Assembly (NCBI GenBank): GCA_020310875.1
Contig: CM035407.1
Location: 200,974,153-201,038,152, forward strand
Direction: 5' to 3'
Length of the DNA: 64,000 nt
DNA from: Ceratopteris richardii
Lineage: Eukaryota; Streptophyta; Polypodiopsida; Polypodiales; Pteridaceae
Part shown: one piece after another, positions 41,001 to 51,012 of the stretch
Numbering within the stretch: the first letter of the stretch is position 1
Layout of the letters: the number at the start of each line of letters is the position of its first letter
Translations under genes and position numbers: made by a program
Notes under the pieces: generated by a model
Databases searched by the model: none
Seen by the model: the letters and a program-made list of their open reading frames with translations, nothing else
What the model was told of the DNA's origin: nothing

Positions 41001-44000
41001 ATATTTTTGTGATTTTACAATTTCTTCGTGTGATGTTTTCACATTCTTATTTGCAGGGCCGAAGGTTAGGACTGGTACCAACTTATTTGCCCATTTAGGA
41101 ACAACTTCCAAATTGAACAGATAAGCATCAGGTAGTTCATCAGACACTCCTTGTGGTGACTCTCCTGAAGTAATGCGAGAAAGGTGATCTGCCCGAAGGT
41201 GGGTTCTACCTTTCCTGACAACAACTTCAAAGTCATACTCCATTAGTAAGAGGAACCATCTTACTAAGCGTCCAGTATTGCAAGGTTTATTGACCAAATA
41301 TAACAAAGCTTGATGATCAGTGAAAAACTTGAACTTGTTGGCCAATAAATAGTGTCTAAACTTCTTTACAGCATATACCATGCCTAACCCTTCTCGCTCG
41401 GTTGTGGTATAATTTCTTTCGGCTGGGTTTAGTTGTCTACTAGCATATGCTATGGGCAAATCTAAATTCCCTTCACCTGTGGGTTGTGCTAGCACACATC
41501 CTATGGCATGATTGGATGCATCCACATGGACATGGAATGGCTTATTCCAATCAGGAGTGGTCAATATTGGTGCTGTGCACAGACGTTTCTTCAGTTCATT
41601 GAAAGAATTCTCGCATTCGTCGTTCCACTCAAAATTAGACAACAAGGCATAAAGGGGTCTAGCTATGATCGCGTACATGTGGATAAACCTACGGTAATAT
41701 CCACAATGGCCCATAAAGGCTTGTACCTCTTTAACATTCCTTGGCCTTGGTAGTTCCGCTATGGCTCGTACCTTATCTTCATCTGTTGAGATTCCATTCT
41801 TAGAAACAATATGCCCTAAGATTTTACCTTGACGCACCATAAACACACACTTTTCTGGGTTTAGACACACTCGATATTCTCTACACTTGTTGAAGATTTG
41901 TCTGAGCTCAGGGATGTGAACCCTTCTTTCTTGGGAATGAGCACATAAATCATCCACATACACTTCTAAGCTCTTTCGCAAGAACTCTTTGAAGACATGA
42001 CACATGAGCCTTTGGAATGTTGCAGGTGCATTGGTGAGCCCAAATGGCATCACACGAAATGCAAAGATTCCCCACTCTGTAGCAAAAGCTGTTTTGTGTT
42101 GATCTTCCGGGGCAATGGCTACTTGATTGTAACCTGAAAATCCATCAAGGAAGCTATAAACTTCCTTGCCTGCAACACGCTCCAAAAGGTGTTCTGTGAT
42201 TGGAAGTGGATAACTATCTCTAATCGTAGCGGCATTAACTTTTTTGAGGTTAATACACACTCGCAACTTCCCGTTCTTCTTGGGTACCACAACAATGGGG
42301 GACACCCATTCGGTATGCTCAATCTCATAGATGAATCCGGCTTCAATCAACCTATCAATTTCTTCTTTTATTTTTGCTGCATAGGTATCATTATATGTGT
42401 AGGGCTTCTGTTTGGTGGGCTTAGCATCAGCAGTCATGGGGATAGTATGAGAGCAAATTCTTGGATCTACCCCTTTCAAGTCTCTATAGTGCCATGCAAA
42501 CACATCCCTGTATTCCCTTAATAGAGCTATGAGCTCCATTTCTTCCCTTGCACTTAGGTCATCTCCTATATATGTGCATCTCTCTTCGTTCTCTTCAATG
42601 GTCACAACAATCTTCTTGGTCTTTTCTTTATTATCATATGATTCTCCTATGATGGCCTCTCTCTTAGGCATTCGTACCAAAATTTTGCGGTCGTCAACTT
42701 CATATTTCTTGAAGTTTTCTGGTACCTCAAACAATGATTCCTCCTTTTCTTGTTTCACTGCTTTTCTTTTCTTTTTCTTTTGACTACTCTCACTTCCATC
42801 CTTTGAGTTTACTGTTTTAATACTTGTGAGAGGTTCTTCTTCTTTCTGGGTGAACACTCCTACATCTTCTAGATAGTGCTGCTCTGAGTTAAAGCAACTA
42901 TCCATCACAATAGACTCCAGATCATCGTCATTCTCTTCTTCTTCTATGACATCACTAGGGTCACATTCTTCTAGCAAGGGTTGACACATGAACACTGAGA
43001 TATCATAACCCTCCTCATCACAATGAGGTGTCCACTGTTCCTCATTGACAGCAATGTCCATGGTGGCTAAGATTTCTGGCCAGCCATGAGGCTCAAACTC
43101 CTCATCTGGAAAGATCATCGGTGTGTAGGCTGGGTCTCTAACTGATCTATCTCCTAGTGAAGTTCCTTCTTCCCTTGCCTTTAAACGTTTTTCCTCTTCC
43201 TTTGCGACTTTGCACATCCACAAATGAGTATCTTCATGCAGCCATGATGGATCAGGTGAACTTTCAGAATGCACAGAGATGGAATCTTCTTTCACTTTGT
43301 GGATAGAATTCCACTGTAGGGGTGGTACATCTCTGAAGGTGTAATCCTTCAAATTGACCTTGGTGGTAACCCCTAAGTGCTGCAAGTACAAGGAGTTAGT
43401 TCCCCAATCCTGTACTATTTGCAATTGTCGTAGGAAGGGTCTTCCTAGGATCATCTCATAGACATTATTTTTCTCAAAGTCACATATAGCAAATGTGTGC
43501 TCAAACTCTACACCACAAGTGGTTAGAGTGATCCCTTCTAGCAATCCTAGAGGTCTTTCAAAATGACCGTCAGCCATTTGAAGCTTCATTCTAGTTGGTC
43601 TTAATGTGGGCTTGCCCCATTGCTTCCACAAGGAGGTGGTCGCAATAGCAACACCAGCACCTGAATCTATGATTGCTTTGGTTGTGTAACCTTGGTAGGT
43701 GATTGGAAGATAAGTATTACCTTCTTCACCCTCACACATGTCCCCTATTTTGTCTAGAGGTATCTCTGGTACCCTTTGCTTGGAGCCTGCTTTTGGCATG
43801 TTGGAATCAAGTTCTGGAACCTGATCCTTCACATGATTCCAGAGCTCAGGTTTTGCTTTGAGCAACTCTTCTACAGTGAGATGACACTGAACCTTAGTGT
43901 TCTTCACGACATCCGTGTTCCTTGGAACCAGTGAGTCTTCATTTCTTACTAGTATTGTGGGAGCTCTAATCTGGAGTGATTCAGATTCCCATGGGCCTGG

Positions 44001-47000
44001 AAATTGAGGCAGTTCTTCTAAGGTATTAGATTCAAAATCTAATCTTTCGTCTTCTTGTTCTGCTTCATCTTCGTAAATAGATGGAATGTCTTGGGGAAAT
44101 TGATCATGAAGATCATCAATCTCAGGAATAGGAGGAGAATTACCCTTCTCCTTGGCCCATTTCTCCTCTTGTATTTCCCGCAAGAACTCTTGAGAGTACT
44201 GTTGAATAGAAGGAGGTATTCCAGCATCCGTGGAATTAGGAACATAAGCTCCCATTGGTGGTGAGCTTCCTCTTTCAATAACTGGTTGAGCCTGTGGAGG
44301 TAAAGAAACTTGTGGTTTGTTTACCAATTGCTCTAATCTTTCTAGTAAGCCCTGGAAATGCAAATCTGATTTGATAGAGTTTGTTTGATTGAACTTTTGA
44401 CTAGTCTCAAGTATGGCTTGAGCTTGTTCTACCATTTTCATGCACATTTTCATCCGTTCAATCTCTAAATCTGCTCTGGGGTAACTCTTGTCTAGGTTTG
44501 CCGCTGTAGGCCCTTCTTGAAGTCGAGCCTGATAGGCCTTGAACATCATGTCCAAACCTTCTGGGGTTGGATCTGCCAGAACAGACCCTGGTTGCGGTCT
44601 ATTTACAATGGGTGGTGGGGTGGGATGAGGTGGAGTGGATGGAGTTTCGGCATGCGAGGGGCTTTGAGATGCAATGTCTTCTATTTGTGTTTTCGCTTCT
44701 TTTAAGCTTTCTTCTAGTTCCGATAACTTTTTATTCCACTTACGATTGGCCTTCTCTCTGGTATCCTTCCATGTTCTTGTTTTCCTCTTACTAGGCTCTC
44801 CCGATTCACTCGACTCTGATTGTTCTACTGGTTTATCCTGTTTTAAGGCTTGTGCTCTAGTGACAGCTTGTATAGGAGCCACATTGCTACTACTTGAACT
44901 TGGATCTGCCACTAAGCCTACCACATTAATGGGTGTAATCTTGGGTGCACTAGAGGGGTTTCTTGGACAATCTCTGGGGAGATGGTCTTTGCCACAATCA
45001 GGACAAAAAGCCTGTATTGTGATAGCCTGTCCTTGGCTCGGAGATGGTGGGTGGGGACAGTCACGAATGAAATGATCACCTTGACATCTAAAACAAGATC
45101 CTCTAGGGGCTTGTGGTCTCATTTGTCTCAACTGGGGCCTAGGGTTAGGATTTGTGTACATGACATTGGAGTATTCTGGCTCCCAATTTTGCTCCATAGG
45201 TGGTGCCTCATATTGATACGAGTAAATCTCACTATGTTCAGGTGACTCTGTGTAATAAGCATGTGGACTACCTTCATGGGAGTAGTCTGAACTATGGGCA
45301 TGAGAGTCATTATCTGGTATCAATGGGGTTAGTGGCACCAAAGCTCTATTTGGATTTTCCTCTCCCACAGCATACTTGACTGGAATCACGTTGGCTGGAG
45401 CTAGTGGTTGGTTTCCCAAGACAGGTTGTGGCCTATATGGTGCCTGATATTGCTGCTGGTATTGAGGTTGATATTGTTGTGGCCTATAATATGGCTGTTG
45501 GTACTGATTCTGATACCTACCCTGCTGGTAAGGTTGCTGATAATTTTGTCTAACAGCCTGCCTGTTATAGGGACAATCTTGGGCCGTATGATTTGTGTAT
45601 TTTCTCTCAATGGTGCAATATAGAGCATTAGGGTTTCCTTGGGGTTGAGTCGTCAACGGGCACCCATTAGCCATGTGATCTCCTCCACATGCATAACATC
45701 GCTTCACTGGGGTGACCCTTGGCATTTGTCTATTTTGAACTCCTAGCTTTTTGGCCACCTGCTCAGCTATCTCATCTATCTCAGTGGAGGCTCTAGAGGT
45801 ATGACTTGTAGAACTATCAGAGTCCTTATAGAGTTTGGATAGTCCTAACTCCTCACCCAAGTTGTCTTCTATGTCAATGCACATCCGTATACACTCTTCT
45901 ATGGATCTAGGCTCTTTCAAGTATACATATGACCTTAATTTTGTGCTCAATAGGCCATCTAAAAACAGTGCCACTTGTTTGGCTGATGTGGGTAATTCTG
46001 GTACAGGGCATCTTTCCAAGTACTGTCTAAACCTTCTTCCTGCAAGTCGCACTGTTTCTTGGGGTGTCTGCTTGAAGTTGTGGATCAAGGATGATGTGTT
46101 ATGTCTGATACCACTCTTGGAAAATTCTACAATGAATTCTTCTAGAAGCTGACCTATCTCTCTATAGTTGCGACTGTTTAGAGGTTGAAACCAAGCTAAG
46201 GCAGTCCCCTTAAGAGTCAAACCAAATGCCTCGAACTGGGTGAACAAGTCTTCAACCTGTTCAGCTCTTAGCACTTGTTTGAACTCCGCCACATGATCAT
46301 AAGGATCTCCAAATCCATCAAAGTAGTTCTTCATTGTCTTAACCACTTGAGAGGGTCTAAGGGTTCTTGAGTGCTCTCTTGGTCTAAGCAATGGGAAATC
46401 ATGATCGTCTCTTTGTTGCCTATGTGCTTGATATCTCTCTCTTTCAGGTCTTTCATTTTCAAATCCTGACTTATTCCTGCCCACTGTGTGTGCAAAACTT
46501 ACCTCCGGTCTCTCTCTAGTTCTTTCTCTCTGGGCTTCCTGAGCTTGGGATGACCCTACTCCTTGGAGGCCGTGGGAAACATTGGATCTTGGTGGGGGGA
46601 AAATCATGTCATTCTTCCATGTATATGCATGTCTATCATGTTCCGTTACCAAGAAAATTTTCTCTGATGTGTTATCCAGGTAGACAACTTTGCCTGGTAT
46701 CTCAGGATCTTTGAATTCATAGATGATAACGATGCCCAATTGGCTAGGTTGATCTGGCTTGAACCTCCAAAAGGCTTCCTCTGTTTCTCTATTCAAAAAT
46801 AGTTCTATGCTTTTGTTGTCTTGAGGGATCCAGTCCGGAGTGATCACTCGGGTCAAAACTGACTTACCTCTAGGAGTCTGGGGTCCTTGTCCTACGTTTC
46901 CTTGTTCTAGGTCTCCTATCTCATTCTCATGAATGATATTTCCAAACTCATCGGTCCTATCTGGTTGGTTGGTAACCACGTACATGGTTCCTTCCTTATC

Positions 47001-47366
47001 AATGTATAATCCCTCTTCGAACTTGACCACCGGGTGTTCAAGTCCAAAGGATTGATCTGGATTTTTGAGTTGGACCACTGATCGCCTCAGACCATCCTCA
47101 TAGATGCGAGCACCTAATTGGTTGGTCCGAATATATTCCAACTGTGTCTTATAGGGACCTTCCGGTGTTTGTAGATGGGCAGTCCCTGAGCCACCTGCAG
47201 GTTTTCCCATACTAAAAGACATTTCTGAATCACTTGTGTCTGATCTGAGTAAAAGATGACCACTTAGTTGTTGTGCCCAAGACTTGGATGTATGGTTGAC
47301 ACTAGCCTCAGAAGATCTAATGCTTTGTTTATCCTTGCCTAAGTGTCTACCAGATCTCAGGTTCAT
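38058..47366 (-). CDS. gag-pol: Element 2 gag-pol polyprotein, 3102 aa, two proteases and two H2C2 modules
   Basis: One uninterrupted frame from MNLRSGRHLG. Order (rough residues): gag with NYFDGFGDPYDHVAEFK (345-480); knuckles CYACGGDHMANGC (557), CFRCQGDHFIRDC (758) and CPDCGKDHLPRDC (788); retropepsin 1 IIDSGAGVAIA (1233) with EMILGRPF; RT (1645-1855) with YVDDLCAHS (1802); RNase H (1940-2060); first H2C2 module HEGLLGNHYSKQ..CPMC (2147-2190); second H2C2 module HSGVAGGHFGPDR..CDTC (2283-2327); integrase core with WGIDF (2346), SDRGTHF (2412) and HPQANGQAE (2445); GPY/F-like module (2590); retropepsin 2 ALIDSGAASSAV (2721) with LVLGQDWIYD; and a basic tail with WVRKG, WVPKK (twice) and WVWKPK motifs. 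Catalytic motifs I could check are intact. It is much longer than usual gypsy polyproteins. Confidence 0.95.
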   Translation of the reverse strand: MNLRSGRHLGKDKQSIRSSEASVNHTSKSWAQQLSGHLLLRSDTSDSEMSFSMGKPAGGSGTAHLQTPEGPYKTQLEYIRTNQLGARIYEDGLRRSVVQLKNPDQSFGLEHPVVKFEEGLYIDKEGTMYVVTNQPDRTDEFGNIIHENEIGDLEQGNVGQGPQTPRGKSVLTRVITPDWIPQDNKSIELFLNRETEEAFWRFKPDQPSQLGIVIIYEFKDPEIPGKVVYLDNTSEKIFLVTEHDRHAYTWKNDMIFPPPRSNVSHGLQGVGSSQAQEAQRERTRERPEVSFAHTVGRNKSGFENERPERERYQAHRQQRDDHDFPLLRPREHSRTLRPSQVVKTMKNYFDGFGDPYDHVAEFKQVLRAEQVEDLFTQFEAFGLTLKGTALAWFQPLNSRNYREIGQLLEEFIVEFSKSGIRHNTSSLIHNFKQTPQETVRLAGRRFRQYLERCPVPELPTSAKQVALFLDGLLSTKLRSYVYLKEPRSIEECIRMCIDIEDNLGEELGLSKLYKDSDSSTSHTSRASTEIDEIAEQVAKKLGVQNRQMPRVTPVKRCYACGGDHMANGCPLTTQPQGNPNALYCTIERKYTNHTAQDCPYNRQAVRQNYQQPYQQGRYQNQYQQPYYRPQQYQPQYQQQYQAPYRPQPVLGNQPLAPANVIPVKYAVGEENPNRALVPLTPLIPDNDSHAHSSDYSHEGSPHAYYTESPEHSEIYSYQYEAPPMEQNWEPEYSNVMYTNPNPRPQLRQMRPQAPRGSCFRCQGDHFIRDCPHPPSPSQGQAITIQAFCPDCGKDHLPRDCPRNPSSAPKITPINVVGLVADPSSSSSNVAPIQAVTRAQALKQDKPVEQSESSESGEPSKRKTRTWKDTREKANRKWNKKLSELEESLKEAKTQIEDIASQSPSHAETPSTPPHPTPPPIVNRPQPGSVLADPTPEGLDMMFKAYQARLQEGPTAANLDKSYPRADLEIERMKMCMKMVEQAQAILETSQKFNQTNSIKSDLHFQGLLERLEQLVNKPQVSLPPQAQPVIERGSSPPMGAYVPNSTDAGIPPSIQQYSQEFLREIQEEKWAKEKGNSPPIPEIDDLHDQFPQDIPSIYEDEAEQEDERLDFESNTLEELPQFPGPWESESLQIRAPTILVRNEDSLVPRNTDVVKNTKVQCHLTVEELLKAKPELWNHVKDQVPELDSNMPKAGSKQRVPEIPLDKIGDMCEGEEGNTYLPITYQGYTTKAIIDSGAGVAIATTSLWKQWGKPTLRPTRMKLQMADGHFERPLGLLEGITLTTCGVEFEHTFAICDFEKNNVYEMILGRPFLRQLQIVQDWGTNSLYLQHLGVTTKVNLKDYTFRDVPPLQWNSIHKVKEDSISVHSESSPDPSWLHEDTHLWMCKVAKEEEKRLKAREEGTSLGDRSVRDPAYTPMIFPDEEFEPHGWPEILATMDIAVNEEQWTPHCDEEGYDISVFMCQPLLEECDPSDVIEEEENDDDLESIVMDSCFNSEQHYLEDVGVFTQKEEEPLTSIKTVNSKDGSESSQKKKKRKAVKQEKEESLFEVPENFKKYEVDDRKILVRMPKREAIIGESYDNKEKTKKIVVTIEENEERCTYIGDDLSAREEMELIALLREYRDVFAWHYRDLKGVDPRICSHTIPMTADAKPTKQKPYTYNDTYAAKIKEEIDRLIEAGFIYEIEHTEWVSPIVVVPKKNGKLRVCINLKKVNAATIRDSYPLPITEHLLERVAGKEVYSFLDGFSGYNQVAIAPEDQHKTAFATEWGIFAFRVMPFGLTNAPATFQRLMCHVFKEFLRKSLEVYVDDLCAHSQERRVHIPELRQIFNKCREYRVCLNPEKCVFMVRQGKILGHIVSKNGISTDEDKVRAIAELPRPRNVKEVQAFMGHCGYYRRFIHMYAIIARPLYALLSNFEWNDECENSFNELKKRLCTAPILTTPDWNKPFHVHVDASNHAIGCVLAQPTGEGNLDLPIAYASRQLNPAERNYTTTEREGLGMVYAVKKFRHYLLANKFKFFTDHQALLYLVNKPCNTGRLVRWFLLLMEYDFEVVVRKGRTHLRADHLSRITSGESPQGVSDELPDAYLFNLEVVPKWANKLVPVLTFGPANKNVKTSHEEIVKSQKYHILAGSMYKQDTEGVLACCVEDDEHSSWLQQAHEGLLGNHYSKQRTLQNLKRLGVYWPSMDKEINEWIKNCPMCRERPPVEHATLYQVSLIPDWSAPLVEFMRSGRLPKEASLARRRNMEQEAQGYALVGENLYRRGKDGYLRLCVHESDYLRVLETAHSGVAGGHFGPDRVIKTILFSGLWWPTLHMDAHTYVKKCDTCQRAQYPVRKDEMPLRPMMGGRAFSKWGIDFIGPINPPARNSHAEYIIVATDYLTKWVEVKATTKNDAQTTAKFLFENVFARYGLPIELVSDRGTHFLNEVIENLLQEFLVIHKKSAPYHPQANGQAESTNKILCNVLTKLVNNKRSDWDKQLHHAVWAYRVAYKTVLDATPFQMVFGQNAVLPLDFLIPALKVAQEYEWNGHELSSRIFDLERLGETRLRAAAGIYAAKKRQKAYFDAHIKDKGLKEGDLVLVYTLKQHARKLEKRGYGPMIINRISTSGAVQLATLEGDILPNYISGCRVKLYQEPLTEDMLMRLNTAKKRKEEELRVREEAQVEARERIRRNKLRRLGLEVNSKAPKYHMDMCQKSDIATSQVIDRRPFVTIEIGQGKGARTVKALIDSGAASSAVRLSYCQDLGLNINPIEAYLIGLGGVETPCLGEVELPIYLQDVPMKVKALVCQDENLTEPLVLGQDWIYDHAVNLNLRSQILQVWVHEQCITLELENCMLLDHGTTHSLSSSKTNHMKEDVVCVKSSMTQKESIVEDQVRRRVDLSSSPKNQVATVVSPPHKQTQPFTTTATSNRKTPFDKKAVPSMKQIWVRKGEQPPALPPQIPSMHTNKARRRRKQLRQAQSQGIQQVWVPKKLAAAQQGQLQMWVPKKLLHPQQPMFSHMRKVSPKKPKREEGKNHVQRPKEDQISSSRKVGRRAKRIWVWKPKVQAASIEPTRQPHWIPPFRTHPKRKTPEVISTVPNDVLKWTPIRRITSVRDSMDTSTKVGINLHK

Positions 47367-47635
47367 AAGCTTTAGTCAAGAATCCAAATTTTCCCTTTGG
47401 TATGGTTCAAAATTCTTTAGAGCCCCCTTGGTTCCCTAGTCCCACCTGAGGGTCAACTTCAAATTATCCTATATCAAAATCAACGCATTATTCTTGAAAA
47501 AAACAGTTGAGATCGTGTAGGATTTGAAACGAGCTTTCCAACAAGCTATAGAGCTCAAAAAATGGACTTTGGATGAGAAAGTTATGTCAAATCAGGCTCC
47601 TGGGGGTCAAAACAGGCAAACAGGACCTTTGGAGA

Positions 47636-48560
47636 AAATCGCGATTTTGTGAACTTTCTGAAAATCGCGATGCTGTGAAGTCAAAAAAATCGCGATGTTG
47701 AGCACAAAATCGTGTTTTTGAAAATCGCGATTTTGAGCAGAAAATCGTGATTTGAAAATCGCGATGTTGATCACAAAATCGTGTTTTTGAAAATCGCGAT
47801 TTTGAGCAGAAAATCGTGATTTGAAAATCGCCATGTTGATCACAAAATCGTGTTTCTGAAAATCGCGATGTTGAGCAGAAAATCGTGATTTGAAAATCGC
47901 GATGTTGATCACAAAATCGTGTTTCAGAGAATCGCGATTTTGACTCAGAGAATCGTGATTCACAAAATCGTGTTTTTGACTGAAAATCGTGTTTTCTCAG
48001 AATCGTGTTTTTGACATGAAAATCGCGATTTTGAGCAGAAAATCGTGAATTGAAAATCGCGATTTTGAGCAAAAATTCGTGTTTTCTCAAAATCGTGTTT
48101 TTGACTTGAAAATCGCGATTTTGTCCCACAGAATCGTGTTTTTCTCAAAATCGTATTTTTGGCTGAAAATCGTGATTTGTGAGAATCGCGATTTTGAGCA
48201 GAGAATCGTGTTTTTTGAAAATCGTATTTTTTCACATGAAAATCGCGATGTTGAGCACAAAATCGTGTTTTTGAAAATCGCGATTTTGAGCAAAAAATCG
48301 TGTTTTCACAGAATCGCCTTTTTCACAAAATCGTGTTTTTGCTGAAAATCGTGATTGGTGAGAATCGCGATTTTGAGCAGAGAATCGTGTTTTTTTTTTT
48401 TTTTTTTTTTTTTGAGAACCGCGATTTTGAGCAGAGAATCGTGTTTTTTTTGAGAAAAACACAGAATCGCGATTTTTTTCAACCAACTTTTAGGCGGGAA
48501 AACTGAAAATTGTGATTTTTCAAAAAATTTTGAATTTTCACAGAATCGCGATTTTCATCA
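47636..48560 (-). repeat. Element 2 leader minisatellite, ATCGCGAT core
   Basis: About 18 copies of AAAATCGCGATTTTGAGCAG-like units alternate with the variants AAAATCGTGATTTG and AAAATCGTGTTTTTG. The core is palindromic, as in element 1, but the flanks of the unit differ (A/T-rich instead of GACAG). A 23-bp T run lies at 48390-48412. Confidence 0.92.
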
Positions 48561-48867
48561 CAGAATCGCGTTTTTTGGCGGGAAATTCAAATTTCTGAGC
48601 GCCGGCTATGGCGAGCTCCGTATGAGCAGAAAATCATGAAAAAAATACAGCGCTTGCTCTCCCTTGCACCTCCTAACTCCTTCCCACACAATAATGCATG
48701 AAAAATGGTATGAAGATGGTGAAAATGCACTAAAAAACAAGAAATTTCTATGAAGAAGAAGATGGAAGAAGGTGGAGATGATGATGATGATGAAGATGAA
48801 GAGGAAAAAAAACAGAAAATGAACTGAAATGATAGTTTTTTTACCTTCCAACGTCGCAAATCTACGA

Positions 48868-48877
48868 TCTTACCATC
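48868..48877 (-). promoter_or_regulatory. Candidate 5' splice donor in element 2 leader
   Basis: The minus strand reads GTGATG then GTAAGATC; the intron would begin at 48873, 28 nt past the primer-binding site. The position and core match element 1. Confidence 0.5.
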
Positions 48878-48900
48878 ACAACGCTCGTCCTCGAAGCTCT

Positions 48901-48919
48901 CTCCCCGGCAACGGCGCCA
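48901..48919 (-). other. Element 2 primer-binding site (tRNA-Asp)
   Basis: The minus strand reads TGGCGCCGTTGCCGGGGAG, an exact match to the plant tRNA-Asp primer-binding consensus, 8 nt inside the 5' LTR. Confidence 0.92.
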
Positions 48920-48927
48920 AAATTTGG

Positions 48928-49537
48928 TGTAGCTCAAGCGTAAGCACCACCTCCTTTACTTGTCAATCCGCGGAGACGTGAGGACCGGTATGAAGACCAC
49001 GAGCAAGTGAAGGCACAAGTGCGTGCGTGAAAGCACACAAACATGCACACACATACACACACACGCGCACAAAGTAAGATCAAAGAGAGGAACAATGGAA
49101 AGCTTAGATTGCAAAAGAGTTCTCTTACAAAAGTTCTATTCTCTAACAAGCTAACCCCAAAAATGAGCTCTCTAGCTCTTTTTATAGTTTTTTGACTAGT
49201 TTTGGCCCTGTCCAGACCTAGTGTCCGGCCTAGTTAAAAATTAGGTTCCAGGGCTTATTTGAGGGCTCAAACGAAGTCTAAAAATTATGAAAATTGGTAC
49301 GATGGTACTTCTAATACTCCTCAAGCTCGAGGACTCCTCGGCTTGAACAAAATGGAGTTACTAAAAATAGATAATGGTATTTACAATGGTTTCTAGTGAT
49401 GAAAATCACTATTTTTGTAGGGGATTCTTCTGAAAATTTGACATACACTTCTTGGAGCTCCCTACTTGCTCTCTCTTCTTCTATGTCCACTTCTTTGATG
49501 TGCTTCCATGCTTTGTCCTTGACCTTGAGCTTCAACA
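48928..49537 (-). repeat. Element 2, 5' LTR
   Basis: A 610-bp LTR. It contains short CA repeats and the TATA-like CTATAAAAAG at 49178-49187 (minus strand). About 80% similar by eye to element 1's LTR in the central block. Confidence 0.95.
49178..49187 (-). promoter_or_regulatory. TATA box of element 2 5' LTR
   Basis: CTATAAAAAG on the minus strand, in the same context as in element 1. Confidence 0.65.
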
Positions 49538-49542
49538 ATTGC

Positions 49543-50172
49543 CTTTCATCATCAACTGAAGAGTAGAAGCAAAACTCTGATATGAATCACGAAGACCATT
49601 CAGAACGGTCTGCACAAGTGAGCTATCTGGTATAACCTCATTAGCAGAAATCAATTGTTCCTTCAAGTCTTTGATCTTTGTTAGGAAACTGTCCATAGAG
49701 TCACCTTCATTCATGTGCTCACTCTCCAACTGTTTTCGGAGGTAAGCAACACGAGCCTCATTCCTAGCTTGGTACAATGTGGTAAGTGTATCCCAAGCAT
49801 CCTTAGCTGTTCTGCAAGACCGAATATGAGGAATAATGGCACGTTTGATAGACAAAGCTATCAATGCATGTGCCTGGGCATCTCTGCCATCCCAACGAAT
49901 CTGCTCTACAGTAGGTGCAACAAAAACAACAGCACGAATAGGAATCTATAGAATATCATCTTCGACACCATCTTCATCAGCTCCAGCACCTGTATTTGCA
50001 GTACCTGTAGTCAGAGCTGTAACAGGACGTCTTTTTCAACACCCTGCACAATGTTCCACAATCCTTTTGCAACCAATACATGTCGCATCATATAAGCCCA
50101 TAATGGGTAGTTGGTACCATCCAACTTATCCTCAACAGCCAACATACGGAATACATCACTGCTTTCAACCAT
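49543..50172 (-). pseudogene. gag: Copia A gag, 5' part
   Basis: Starts at ATG 50172 (MVESSDVF) and continues to the insertion of gypsy element 2 at 49542. It includes [20 protein letters not shown] and RKQLESEHMNEGDSMDSFLT, a copia UBN2-type gag. A frameshift near 50030 separates the first ~45 codons from the rest. It resumes at 35970 after the insertion. Confidence 0.85.
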
Positions 50173-50758
50173 GGCCGGTGACTAAAATACCTTGATGCAG
50201 AAAATTGATTATACCTCAAAAAGTTGAACAGAACTGCCGAGACAAATTCTGCTAGACATGTAGAAGACTTCGAGATGCTTATATTGGCGAACAAAAACTG
50301 ATATATACCTTTGGCATCAAAAGTCGAAATAGCTTGCACAAGCACTGTGATAGTGCGTTCAGAGGCCGAAACGAGCTCAGATCGTGATTTCGGCACCACA
50401 CAGCAAAGCTGTTTTGATCTCGGAAACACGCTGAGTATGCTTACCAAAATTCATGCGATTCTAAGACTGCAAACGGAGGAGTGTCGACGGCACCCTAGAT
50501 GAAGCGACGACCTGCTCTGATACCAATTGTTGGAGTTAGACGTCTGCGGAAGCACGCGAATAGCACAAGGAAGAAGAAGAAGCTTGGAGCACAAAAACAC
50601 AATACTGAATGTATTACTAGAGAATGTACAAAGATAAGTAGCCCATTAGGGCAATAGGCATATATACAAGCCGGGGGAAAAAAACCTCCTAAAGAGGGAA
50701 AAAAGTGCCCCGACAGTCCTAGTGTGTTCACACACATCACTACCTAAATATATCAACA
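50173..50758 (-). repeat. Copia A leader, primer-binding site and 5' LTR
   Basis: The 5' LTR is 50528-50758 (231 bp, TG..CA). The primer-binding site TGGTATCAGAGC is at 50514-50525 on the minus strand, 2 nt inside the LTR, and matches initiator tRNA-Met exactly. A leader of about 340 bp follows. Confidence 0.9.

Positions 50759-51012
<254 letters not shown>

Larger units (their letters stand above)
47367..48900 (-). other. Element 2 leader (5' UTR)
   Basis: A 1.5-kb leader between primer-binding site and gag. It is homologous to element 1's leader near gag (47530-47640) and around the primer-binding site, while the middle is the array at 47636-48560. Confidence 0.75.
35976..49537 (-). mobile_element. 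Ty3/gypsy element 2, apparently intact and recent
   Basis: A 13,562-bp element with two 610-bp LTRs (35976-36585 and 48928-49537) that look identical by eye. The target-site duplication ATTGC lies at 35971-35975 and 49538-49542. It has a tRNA-Asp primer-binding site, a polypurine tract and a single open gag-pol frame of 3102 codons. It belongs to the same family as element 1 but lacks ORF2: only a 1.47-kb interval (36586-38057) lies between pol and the 3' LTR. It inserted in copia A gag. Intact structure and identical LTRs suggest a very recent, possibly autonomous copy. Confidence 0.95.
32040..50758 (-). mobile_element. Copia A, complete but split by gypsy element 2
   Basis: A Ty1/copia element on the minus strand with 231-bp LTRs at 32040-32270 and 50528-50758 and the target-site duplication TGTAT (32035-32039 and 50759-50763) inside the hexamer array. 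Without gypsy element 2 and its duplicated ATTGC it is about 5.15 kb. It has a tRNA-iMet primer-binding site and a polypurine tract. The LTRs differ at about eight positions of 231 by eye. The coding region has many stops, so it is non-autonomous. Lineage within copia was not assigned. Confidence 0.93.

Noticed and set aside
48587..48937. 116-codon frame with Ser/Phe-rich stretch
   Set aside because: It lies within the element 2 leader, with low-complexity TTC/TGA repeats; no homology to a protein was recognised.
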